Source: Candidatus Saccharibacteria bacterium UBA2834
GTDB lineage: Bacteria > Patescibacteriota > Saccharimonadia > Saccharimonadales > Saccharimonadaceae
Reading direction: 5' to 3'
Length of the DNA: 9,061 nt
NCBI GenBank assembly: GCA_002351365.1
Contig: DEGE01000032.1
Location: 1-9,061 of the forward strand
Below are positions 1-4,906 of the stretch, one piece after another. Every line of letters starts with the position of its first letter. Positions within the stretch are counted from its first letter, which is position 1. The position numbers and the translations under genes are program-made. The notes under the pieces were generated by a model that saw nothing but the letters and a program-made list of their open reading frames with translations, ran no database searches and was not told the origin of the DNA.

Positions 1-234
1 ACTTATGTGTTTCCTCCTTTCATTAGTTTTAGCTCTGGCCCGTTCTTTCATCTCCGCGCTCCAGCTGTATTTACGGGACAAGGATTCCCATGGTAAAGTC
101 TTAGTTTTACCGTCCTTAAATACATAAGTAATTTGGGTGCGGTCGCAGATGATAGTATCCAGATAGTCTTTGAGATTAATATTATCTAGGGATTCGAGGC
201 TTAGAGCTGCTTTAGTTTTAGCGATGAGAATTGA
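1..234 (-). pseudogene. Frameshifted C-terminal remainder of the large serine recombinase
   Basis: Read on the minus strand from about 234 to the window edge, the frame one base away from the recombinase ORF is open for 78 codons. It continues the family's usual C-terminus: after KQIP comes an ILIAKTKAALSLESL-type helix, then VFKDGKTKTLPW, then YSWSAEMKERARA and NERRKHIS. This matches the tail expected of Tn4451/TnpX-type recombinases (a beta-strand pair with a KDG turn, then an Arg/Lys-rich helix), so it is not chance ORF space. One base missing near 232-236 is the simplest explanation. I saw no slippery heptamer that would favour programmed -1 slippage. The frame is still open at base 1, so the natural stop lies outside the window. 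The alternative is a sequencing or assembly error that hides an intact gene. Confidence 0.75.
13..20 (-). promoter_or_regulatory. Shine-Dalgarno site for a gene starting just outside the window
   Basis: On the minus strand this reads AAAGGAGG and lies inside the last codons of the recombinase frame. No ATG, GTG or TTG follows in the remaining 12 bases, so the start codon should fall at or just beyond base 1. Tandem serine recombinases with overlapping ends are common in such modules, so a second recombinase is the likely neighbour. That identity is an inference only. Confidence 0.55.
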
Positions 235-1304
235 TCGGGGATTTGCTTCATATTGCAGGCAGATTTGACGGTGGTTACGAAAGTGCTACAGATCCAGGCG
301 GGTTTGGCATACTTAGTTGCAGCGTTCGCAATACGGCGACGAAAATGCTTACCGCAGGATGCGCAGGTGATGAGTCCAGAGAACTGGGTTTTCTCCGCTT
401 TTTCTGGGAGTTTCATATGCTTTTGCCTACGCTCGATCTCGGCCTGTACTCTCGCAAAAGTATCTTTGTCTATGATAGCTTCGTGGCTATTCTCGACAAA
501 GTAGCGGCGACGTTCGCCTTTGTTGATAACACCTTTCTTAGTACGGAAGTCTTTGATATATGTCTTTTGCAATAGCATATCTCCGGTGTATTTTTCGTTT
601 CGGAGCGTGCGGTAGATATTACCCTCACGCCACTGGTTGCCCCAGATAGTTTTAATGCCTTCCTGGTTTAGCTTCTTTGCAATGGCGAGTCTGCCCATGC
701 CGGAGAGATAATCCTTGAAGATGCGTTTTACGATTTCCGCTTCTTCCGGGATGATCGTGAGCTGACCGTCTTTGAGATAATATCCAAGCATGCGGCCATT
801 GTTGGTCTTGCCTTCTTCGAACATCTTCTGAATCCGCCACTTTTGGTTTTCGCTAGCGCTCCTGGATTCTTCTTCGGCATACATGGCGAGGAGCGTGAGC
901 ATCAGCTCGCCAGTGCCGCTCAGGCTATGCATATTTTCTTTTTCGAAATATACATCGACACCGAGAGATTTGAGTTCGCGGATGGTACTTAGAAGCGTCA
1001 CGGTGTTTCTAGCAAAACGGGTGATAGATTTCGTAATGACCATATCTATCTTGTTTGCCCGGCAATCTTCAAGCAGACGCTGGAATTCCGGACGAGCATC
1101 CTTAGTTCCCGTAATGCCTTCGTCGGCATAGATGCCAGCAAAGTCCCAACCCGGGTGATTCGTAATGAGCTCGTTGTAGTAGGAAATTTGAGCGGAGACT
1201 GAATGAAGCGCAGCATCTTTATCTGACGAAACGCGAGCATAGGCTGCGACGCGTTTAATCTTGAGGTCTGGCAGGATAGTTGCCTTGATTTCTTTAATTT
1301 GCAT
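201..1304 (-). CDS. Large serine recombinase (site-specific integrase/transposase), frameshifted near its C-terminus
   Basis: DNA-cutting recombinase of the large serine family that would excise or insert a mobile element through a 5'-phosphoserine intermediate. The N-terminal resolvase domain (about residues 18-150) has AAYARVSS with catalytic Ser26, then DEGITGT and the arginine motif ITRFARN (Arg96, Arg99). A recombinase domain follows (about 165-290; NQEGIKT, GNIYRTLRNEKYTGD), then a zinc ribbon with Cys314, Cys317, Cys339 and Cys350 and KQIP. I chose the ATG at 1304 rather than an in-frame ATG at 1328 because TAAGGAGGTG lies six bases before it, inside the longer version. The frame ends early at 201 after KQIPDQ, giving 367 residues. 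The proper C-terminus continues in the adjacent frame to base 1. The product therefore probably lacks its last helices, and activity is doubtful unless the shift is an artefact. It lies 74 bases downstream of the small HTH/zinc gene. Confidence 0.92.
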   Translation of the reverse strand: MQIKEIKATILPDLKIKRVAAYARVSSDKDAALHSVSAQISYYNELITNHPGWDFAGIYADEGITGTKDARPEFQRLLEDCRANKIDMVITKSITRFARNTVTLLSTIRELKSLGVDVYFEKENMHSLSGTGELMLTLLAMYAEEESRSASENQKWRIQKMFEEGKTNNGRMLGYYLKDGQLTIIPEEAEIVKRIFKDYLSGMGRLAIAKKLNQEGIKTIWGNQWREGNIYRTLRNEKYTGDMLLQKTYIKDFRTKKGVINKGERRRYFVENSHEAIIDKDTFARVQAEIERRQKHMKLPEKAEKTQFSGLITCASCGKHFRRRIANAATKYAKPAWICSTFVTTVKSACNMKQIPDQFSSLKLKQL

Positions 1305-1310
1305 AGATTC

Positions 1311-1320
1311 CACCTCCTTA
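1311..1320 (-). promoter_or_regulatory. Shine-Dalgarno site that sets the recombinase start
   Basis: Minus-strand TAAGGAGGTG ends six bases before the ATG at 1304. It is a near-perfect anti-16S complement and supports the shorter start. The in-frame ATG at 1328 has no comparable site before it. Confidence 0.8.
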
Positions 1321-1378
1321 TAGACCATTCATCGCTCTCTTCCGGGAAGAAAGCAAGTCCAAAGAAGATAACTTTTTA

Positions 1379-1663
1379 TTAACGTTTGCGGCGGGCCTCT
1401 TTCCAGTATTCAAAACGGCAAGAATCGTCGCAAAAGGTTTTATGCTGGCGGGAGTTTTGGATGAGAAATTTGCCGCAATACTTGCAGACTTCAAGGTCGG
1501 CTTTTTGCTGCTTGGTTTTATATGCATCCCAAGGCTGGATGCCGCTACGGCGGCAGAGAGATTTGACCGTGTTTGGTGAGATTCCGAGTTTCTCGCCAAT
1601 ACAGGCGTAAGAATAGTTGAGTTTTCTGAGCTCAAAAATACTGTCTTTGATAATAGGCTTAAT
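1379..1663 (-). CDS. Small HTH plus zinc-ribbon protein of the recombinase module, apparent AUU start
   Basis: A 94-residue protein. Residues 5-45 form a sigma-70/resolvase-like helix-turn-helix (IIKDSIFELRK, SYACIGEKLGIS, NTVKSLCRRSGI). Residues 60-82 hold a CxxC...CxxxC zinc ribbon (Cys60, Cys63, Cys78, Cys82), followed by a basic tail ending EARRKR. Small proteins of this two-part design commonly sit directly upstream of large serine recombinases in Firmicutes elements. They are likely DNA-binding regulators or accessory factors, but the exact role is unknown. The coding frame is unmistakable but contains no ATG, GTG or TTG at its beginning. The only sensible initiation codon is ATT at 1661-1663, seven bases after AAAAAGGAGG, where relatives would have ATG. 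AUU initiation is rare but real (E. coli infC). An ATG-to-ATT mutation or a base error are the alternatives. A competing 105-residue frame on the same strand has no domain logic and was rejected. Confidence 0.82.
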   Translation of the reverse strand: MKPIIKDSIFELRKLNYSYACIGEKLGISPNTVKSLCRRSGIQPWDAYKTKQQKADLEVCKYCGKFLIQNSRQHKTFCDDSCRFEYWKEARRKR

Positions 1664-1667
1664 ATTA

Positions 1668-1730
1668 TTACCTCCTTTTTAGTTTGATATTGTTTCGCTT
1701 ACACTCTCCGTCGAACGACTTCATGCCCAT
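1668..1730 (-). CDS. Possible very short leader or upstream peptide (doubtful)
   Basis: ATG GGC ATG AAG opens a 20-codon frame (MGMKSFDGECKRNNIKLKRR) whose stop TAA directly follows the AGGAGG of the next gene, a layout typical of translational coupling. The same frame is open upstream to about 1781 and reads like protein (VIVTVERHIFYFCQ), but that part has no standard start codon. I found no Shine-Dalgarno site before the ATG. This may be a leader peptide, the remnant of a decayed small gene of the module, or chance. Confidence 0.18.
   Translation of the reverse strand: MGMKSFDGECKRNNIKLKRR
1671..1680 (-). promoter_or_regulatory. Shine-Dalgarno site in front of the AUU start
   Basis: Minus-strand AAAAAGGAGG, then seven bases (TAATAAT), then ATT AAG CCT. 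Optimal strength and spacing point directly at the ATT codon and decide the start of the HTH/zinc protein. Confidence 0.75.
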
Positions 1731-1760
1731 GATTTGACAGAAATAGAAAATATGTCGTTC
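1713..1760. repeat. Inverted repeat GAACGAC / GTCGTTC upstream of the HTH gene
   Basis: GAACGAC at 1713-1719 is repeated inverted at 1754-1760 with 34 bases between. The left copy is also part of a compact palindrome, GTCGAACGAC (1710-1719). It lies about 50-100 bases upstream of the HTH/zinc gene, where a regulator operator or recombinase site could sit. Function not shown. Confidence 0.45.
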
Positions 1761-1817
1761 TACCGTGACGATAACTCGTTTTTAGGTCAATTACAAGTGA
1801 AAGAGTGAAAACAATTT

Positions 1818-1847
1818 GTGTCCGATGCGACAGGCGACCGGACACAT
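1818..1847. repeat. Perfect 8-bp stem-loop between the recombinase module and the repeat protein
   Basis: TGTGTCCG (1818-1825) pairs exactly with CGGACACA (1840-1847) around a 14-base loop that itself repeats GCGAC. There is no T-tract on either side, so it is not an ordinary terminator. It could mark an element boundary, a recombination site or an operator. The core GTCCGGTCGC, read on the minus strand, also occurs on the plus strand near 3829-3839. Confidence 0.5.
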
Positions 1848-1901
1848 ACTAACAGAGGTAAAATGTGGTTTTTGGGAAATGAGATTTGCAAGTTTTATTT
1901 G

Positions 1902-1920
1902 TGTTGTAATATTTACAACA
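1902..1920. repeat. Perfect 19-base palindrome TGTTGTAA-TAT-TTACAACA
   Basis: Eight-base perfect arms with a three-base centre, 20 bases past the stop of the 598-residue gene at 1941. It is AT-rich with no following T-run, so it is a poor terminator. The size and symmetry suit a dimeric repressor operator. Target gene and regulator unknown. Confidence 0.5.
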
Positions 1921-1940
1921 ATATATGAAGTTTGGAGCTT

Positions 1941-3737
1941 TTATTCGTCATATTCTTCAGCGTAACGCTTCGAATCGTCTACGGATTTCTTTGCTCTTTT
2001 TGTAAGTTCATCATACCTGGCCTTAATTAGCTCAATTAGCTTCGGATCCTTATACTTTCTATATAAATCCTCGAAAACCTCTGACACAAGCTCCAGATCC
2101 TCAAACTGCGATTCCTCACTAATATACTCATATGTCATCTCTTTATTTAATGTTAGGAGATATATCGCGTCTTTACATACAATCTCTCTCGCTTCGTCAT
2201 CTTCCGAATCTAGAGAAATGCGCTCTGCGGCAAGCTCTTGCATACTCAAGTATAGAAGAAATGCCGAACCGGGAGCTTTCGGTTTCTTTCTCTTGAAGCA
2301 GCTAGAACGAAGTAGCTTCTTGGTCTCTTCCAGACTTTCTTTATAGAACTCCGCGCCATGTTTGATTTGATATTCGTAGCCCTCTTTTGCGCATTGTAGA
2401 AAGGCCTGCGCGGTCGGATAGTCTCGCATATTATCGTTATCTTTTAGCAATTTACCGATCGCTAGGCAGAGGCTGGGATAATCACAATAGGCAGAATAAT
2501 GCGAATAGCGAACACCGAAACTTTCAATGGACTTTCCGTCAATCTTATCTGCGGCACGGCGAAGATATTCAATTGAGCGCTTCTCGTCCTTTTTGCCCCA
2601 TTTGTCTTTGGAATAAATATCTGCAAGTTTATATGTCGCATCAATATCGCCAGCCTCGGCCGCTTCCTCGAACAGCTTCATAGCTTTATCTACATTTGGG
2701 GTCATACCTCTACCATAGAGATTGCAATAGCCAAGATTCGCCTTAGCAACAGTGCCACCATGCTTAATAGATTCTTCATAGAATTTAATAGCGTTTTCAT
2801 AATCGCCATGAAGATAATACTGAGCACCGATGCGATTGAGGCGGTCTGGGCTGTCTCCGTAATTGTCCGGCAAGGCCTGATTCGGATCCTCCTGAACTAA
2901 GACAGAAATTGCTCTGACACGAATCTCGGCCAAACAATCCTTGCCCTCCAGCTCGCTCACTGTATCTCGTAGACCGAACCAATAATCTCCATCTTTCATT
3001 TCACCGTCAAGGATTTCATAATCGCAACTACCCGTAGGCCCAGCATAGTCGCCAACGAAACAAAAAGTTGCTTCGAGAGGCCCGATGCCTTCAGGATTCT
3101 TTTCGCTTTTCTTATACCACTCTTGATCCCAATAGCAGAATTCAATTTTCAGATGCAACTGATGTTTCTTCTCGTCGTAATCAATCTCAACAATGCTACT
3201 ATCGTGGAAGTTGTAGCGTCTAGCGAATTCATGTAGACTAAAATTTTTATAGCCCGGCTCGTGATAAATATCCTCCAGCGGTTTCCAGTCTGGGAAAACC
3301 TTTTTAATTTTGTCTGCAAGCTTTTCGTCTGGAGTTATAACAAAAGTGTAACTGCCATCTTCGATTTCAATTTCTAGACTAGACTTTGGATTCTCTAAGT
3401 GTACCGGGAGCGCATAGTGGTCATTGCAGAACTCGTAACTATCAAGATCATATGGCGGATCCATAAGAATTTCCTGGTCAGGAATATCCTTTTCGAAGGC
3501 TTGAAAGTATCCCCATATCCACTGCATATCTGGATACTTATTGATTTGCTTGATTAACTTATTGCCATCAATTAGGATTTCGCTATCTTCAAGTTCTTTG
3601 AATTCATCAAAGTCTGTTGCTGGAATGGCATAATGAACGCGCCACTTATATGCGCGAATTGTTTCCTCCCCAATAGCATCAAAAATTATTTTCGGATAAC
3701 TATTGTCTAGATGAATTCCGACAGCCTTTTTCGTCAT
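1941..3737 (-). CDS. 598-residue protein with DUF2691-like N-terminus, HDS-type middle domain and Sel1/TPR repeats
   Basis: Not a gene I recognise as a whole. It has no signal peptide or membrane segment, so it is probably cytoplasmic. Residues 1-100 (GIHLDNSYPKIIFDAI, YKWRVHYA, WIWGYFQAFEKDI) resemble DUF2691 proteins of Bacillus in spacing and aromatic residues. This is from memory and tentative. Residues 165-280 form a beta-rich module introduced by NFHDSSIVEIDYDE, an HDS signature seen in small domains of immunity-like and accessory-element proteins. Residues 303-325 are TPR-like, and 330-400 are Sel1-type repeats (AKANLGYCNLYGRG, ATYKLADIYSK, SIEYLRRAADK), normally protein-binding scaffolds. 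The rest (to 598) is helical and acidic, with no enzyme motif seen. Start ATG at 3737 follows AAAGGAAA at suitable spacing. It is monocistronic: about 280 bases separate its end from the module on the left. It might be an immunity or adaptor protein, but nothing proves this. Confidence 0.85.
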   Translation of the reverse strand: MTKKAVGIHLDNSYPKIIFDAIGEETIRAYKWRVHYAIPATDFDEFKELEDSEILIDGNKLIKQINKYPDMQWIWGYFQAFEKDIPDQEILMDPPYDLDSYEFCNDHYALPVHLENPKSSLEIEIEDGSYTFVITPDEKLADKIKKVFPDWKPLEDIYHEPGYKNFSLHEFARRYNFHDSSIVEIDYDEKKHQLHLKIEFCYWDQEWYKKSEKNPEGIGPLEATFCFVGDYAGPTGSCDYEILDGEMKDGDYWFGLRDTVSELEGKDCLAEIRVRAISVLVQEDPNQALPDNYGDSPDRLNRIGAQYYLHGDYENAIKFYEESIKHGGTVAKANLGYCNLYGRGMTPNVDKAMKLFEEAAEAGDIDATYKLADIYSKDKWGKKDEKRSIEYLRRAADKIDGKSIESFGVRYSHYSAYCDYPSLCLAIGKLLKDNDNMRDYPTAQAFLQCAKEGYEYQIKHGAEFYKESLEETKKLLRSSCFKRKKPKAPGSAFLLYLSMQELAAERISLDSEDDEAREIVCKDAIYLLTLNKEMTYEYISEESQFEDLELVSEVFEDLYRKYKDPKLIELIKARYDELTKRAKKSVDDSKRYAEEYDE

Positions 3738-3787
3738 ACGTTTTTCCTTTGCTTATTGTTTGCTTCTGGTCACGTCTATCTGTCTAT

Positions 3788-3793
3788 ATTATA
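3788..3793 (-). promoter_or_regulatory. -10 box of the repeat-protein gene
   Basis: Minus-strand TATAAT (in GATATAATATAG) lies 50 bases before the ATG at 3737. The -35 region is not clearly consensus. On the plus strand the same AT-rich stretch offers TATATT/TATTAT, so it may drive transcription both ways. Confidence 0.5.
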
Positions 3794-3816
3794 TCTCTTA
3801 TTCGCTCCCATTTTCG

Positions 3817-3936
3817 ATGTCATCTTCGCGTCCGGTCGCTAGACCGTTCGTAGCGAACAACATGAGCGGTTTTGGCGCAAAGCTTCGGCGTTTGCTAGTT
3901 TTTTATGGAAAAGAGGCTTACTGCTTTTCGCAGTAA
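3817..3936 (+). CDS. Candidate 39-residue ORF overlapping a hairpin series (doubtful)
   Basis: ATG at 3817 opens a 39-codon frame that reads smoothly: MSSSRPVARPFVANNM, then SGFGAKLRRLLVFYG, ending KEAYCFSQ. A second in-frame ATG lies at 3862. It follows an AT-rich -10-like stretch (3785-3793) by about 25 bases, but no Shine-Dalgarno site precedes either ATG. The stop is buried in the stem TTACTGC/GCAGTAA. No family is recognised. It could be a short basic peptide, the eroded end of a larger gene, or chance coding potential in a structured RNA. The last possibility is at least as likely. Confidence 0.22.
   Translation: MSSSRPVARPFVANNMSGFGAKLRRLLVFYGKEAYCFSQ
3833..3936 (+). other. Row of four short perfect or near-perfect hairpins; possible structured RNA
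   Basis: In order: CGGTC-GCTA-GACCG (3833-3846); GTTCG-TAG-CGAAC (3846-3858); GCAAAGC with a TTCG tetraloop closed by GCGTTTGC with one bulged G (3877-3895), followed by six Ts (3899-3904); and TTACTGC-TTTTC-GCAGTAA (3918-3936). With the terminator at 3975-4006 this would make a plus-strand transcript of about 210 bases, beginning near the divergent AT-rich box at 3785-3793. The UUCG hairpin plus T6 could itself terminate transcription. No known RNA family is recognised. Confidence 0.35.
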
Positions 3937-3974
3937 TCTTGCTCGTGTGGCGGCGGCGGTGCAGATACAAGAAC

Positions 3975-4006
3975 AGCCAGCAAGGTTTTTACCCTGCTGG
4001 CTTTTT
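3975..4006 (+). terminator. Rho-independent terminator (plus strand)
   Basis: AGCCAGCAAGGT (3975-3986) pairs with ACCCTGCTGGCT (3991-4002) with one A-C mismatch in 12 pairs around a TTTT loop. Five Ts follow (4002-4006). The minus strand lacks a good T-run, so it acts rightwards. No protein gene of ordinary size ends here, which supports a plus-strand non-coding or small transcript across 3800-4006. Confidence 0.65.
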
Positions 4007-4029
4007 CATATTACAACATATTTCTTAGT

Positions 4030-4070
4030 TGGGGCAAACGGGAGTCGAACCCCTGACCTTGGTGCGGTCA
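4030..4070 (-). other. 3'-tRNA-like fragment (T arm and acceptor strand), possible attachment-site remnant
   Basis: The minus strand carries AAGGTC, then AGGGG-TTCGACT-CCCGT (T arm, 4038-4054), then TTGCCCC (4031-4037) and A, as in the last third of a tRNA or tmRNA without encoded CCA. The T stem has one G-G mismatch. A 5-bp stem with a seven-base loop, TGACC-GCACCAA-GGTCA (4054-4070), lies where an anticodon arm would be. It lacks U33 and shares a base with the T stem. No 5' half exists: a minus-strand terminator stands only seven bases upstream. It is therefore a fragment, not a working gene. Such tails are the usual footprint of elements integrated into tRNA 3' ends. Confidence 0.45.
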
Positions 4071-4076
4071 TATAAC

Positions 4077-4103
4077 AAAAAAGAACCTCTTTTGAAGTTC
4101 CTT
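4077..4103 (-). terminator. Rho-independent terminator (minus strand) after the CdiA-C-like gene
   Basis: The minus strand reads GAACTTC-AAAA-GAGGTTC, with one G-U pair in seven. It is extended by AAGG/TTTT pairing and followed by six Ts ending at 4077. It is the first terminator downstream of the nuclease gene that stops at 4234. The 130 bases between (4104-4233) hold no gene I can support. Confidence 0.7.
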
Positions 4104-4233
4104 AACGGGGAGAAAGGCAGTTGATTCAATTCAGTATCTTATACTTTTCTTCCTGATATTACTCTAGCACAAAAAGAAGCTCCTGCGGTAGGTACCTTCG
4201 GCGCCGTGCAAGAACTTCGATATTTTCATTTTA

Positions 4234-4626
4234 TTACACAAGACTCGATATGTCAATTATCTGCCCTTGCTTCGAGATCATGATGAGTTTCTTTATCTGC
4301 TTTCTGATTCTAACTTGGTTGATTAAGAAATGGCGAGTATTATCGTCGCGGACGTTCTTCATTCTGGACGTATCGATAATTATATTGCTGGACTGCTTTA
4401 ACGCTTTCTTTAGGATATGTTCAAGTGTATTGGAATTAGCGGACTTTGGAGACTTAATCTCGTAAGCTATGCCATCTAATAAGATATCCGCAGTTTTCAT
4501 ATTTGTTTTTGGCAAAAACTCAACAGCATGACCAGCTAGCGCCAAAATATTAGCAACGCGAAGCTCATGTGGCCACGGTCGGACACCGCCTGGAATTAGG
4601 ACTTTACCTCTCTGATTTTTAGCCAT
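4234..4626 (-). CDS. Stand-alone CdiA-C-like PD-(D/E)XK nuclease domain protein
   Basis: A 130-residue protein resembling the C-terminal tRNA-nuclease toxin domain of contact-dependent inhibition proteins (CdiA_C type). Visible parts: HELRVANILALAGHAVEFLP (Glu21 in the first helix), KTADILLDGIAYEIKSP with Asp48 and Glu56-x-Lys58 forming the PD-(D/E)XK metal site, then a helix rich in Lys/Gln and hydrophobic strands (SSNIIIDTS, KKLIMISKQG). The full active-site set is present, so catalytic competence is plausible. It has no secretion signal, no delivery domain and no adjacent cognate immunity gene. It could be a detached toxin module, a nuclease of a mobile element, or a housekeeping relative. 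The substrate is inferred from the family only. Transcription probably starts at the ATG itself (-10 box at 4633-4638), so the mRNA would be leaderless. A terminator at 4077-4103 follows. Confidence 0.82.
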   Translation of the reverse strand: MAKNQRGKVLIPGGVRPWPHELRVANILALAGHAVEFLPKTNMKTADILLDGIAYEIKSPKSANSNTLEHILKKALKQSSNIIIDTSRMKNVRDDNTRHFLINQVRIRKQIKKLIMISKQGQIIDISSLV

Positions 4627-4632
4627 GATGAC

Positions 4633-4638
4633 ATTATA
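4633..4638 (-). promoter_or_regulatory. -10 box implying a leaderless mRNA for the nuclease gene
   Basis: Minus-strand TATAAT is separated from the ATG at 4626 by only six bases (GTCATC), so RNA synthesis should begin at or next to the start codon. No Shine-Dalgarno site is present. The -35 region is weak. A plus-strand TATACT overlaps at 4635-4640. Confidence 0.6.
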
Positions 4639-4696
4639 CTATCTGAAATTAACAGGAGTAAAGGTCGCACGGCTTGATATTTTTGGGAAACGATTG

Positions 4697-4740
4697 GCGC
4701 ACTTAGGCGTGTGCGATTCGTCTGCGACTCCACGCAGACG
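4697..4740. repeat. Two adjacent stable stem-loops
   Basis: GCGCAC-TTAGGC-GTGTGC (4697-4714, one G-T pair) is followed by CGTCTGCG-ACTCCA-CGCAGACG (4719-4740, perfect eight-base stem). They lie between the leaderless nuclease gene and a plus-strand terminator. They may belong to a small plus-strand RNA or be an element end. No coding frame explains them. Confidence 0.5.
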
Positions 4741-4762
4741 TCGAGAGACAAACCTAGAAAAG

Positions 4763-4787
4763 AAACACCGCAAGGTGTTTATTTTTT
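4763..4787 (+). terminator. Rho-independent terminator (plus strand)
   Basis: AAACACC-GCAA-GGTGTTT: seven-base perfect stem closed by a GNRA tetraloop, then A and six Ts (4782-4787). Read the other way the tail is CTTTTCT, so it may act weakly in both directions. It insulates the strong promoter that begins 50 bases further on. No gene ending here is recognised. Confidence 0.7.
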
Positions 4788-4820
4788 GCATTCTTTATCT
4801 GTAAATTACCTAAAAATTAA

Positions 4821-4854
4821 TACGCCTATGTTTAACTTGACAAAAATAGGCATA
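4821..4854. promoter_or_regulatory. Operator-like inverted repeat spanning the -35 box
   Basis: TACGCCTAT (4821-4829) and ATAGGCATA (4846-4854) are inverted copies matching at eight of nine bases, 16 bases apart. They straddle the TTGACA of the promoter for the 4907 gene. A dimeric repressor bound here would block RNA polymerase. The regulator is unknown. Confidence 0.45.
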
Positions 4855-4865
4855 TGTGCTATAAT
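4837..4865 (+). promoter_or_regulatory. Near-perfect sigma-70 promoter for the 4907 gene
   Basis: TTGACA (4837-4842), exactly 17 bases, then TATAAT (4860-4865) with an extended -10 TGC just before it. This is the strongest promoter in the window. The predicted RNA start is near 4872. Confidence 0.88.
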
Positions 4866-4873
4866 GAACATAG

Positions 4874-4896
4874 TCACCTATTAGAGGTGAAGGAGG
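4874..4896 (+). promoter_or_regulatory. 5'-end hairpin abutting the Shine-Dalgarno site
   Basis: TCACCT-ATTAG-AGGTGA (4874-4890) begins at the predicted 5' end of the mRNA and runs directly into AAGGAGG (4890-4896), ten bases before ATG 4907. It could stabilise the message or tune ribosome access. Confidence 0.5.
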
Positions 4897-4906
4897 AAAA
4901 TTAACA

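Noticed and set aside
232..240. Programmed -1 frameshift in the recombinase
   Set aside because: A -1 shift would restore the frame, but there is no X-XXY-YYZ slippery site in frame and no clear stimulatory structure. A one-base loss is simpler.
231..575. 114-codon plus-strand frame opposite the recombinase
   Set aside because: Antisense shadow of the zinc-ribbon region, with no ribosome site or family resemblance.
1318..1635. 105-codon minus-strand frame starting with ATG
   Set aside because: Low-complexity Ser/Ala/Lys translation with no domain. The other frame of the same strand encodes the HTH/zinc protein with conserved cysteines.
4030..4110. A complete tRNA gene on the minus strand
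   Set aside because: No 5' acceptor or D arm, a T-stem mismatch, no U33, and a terminator seven bases upstream.
4104..4233. Possible coding frame or RNA after the nuclease gene
   Set aside because: An open plus-strand stretch exists but has no start codon, and small palindromes such as GGTACC and GGCGCC form no convincing structure. Nothing supportable.
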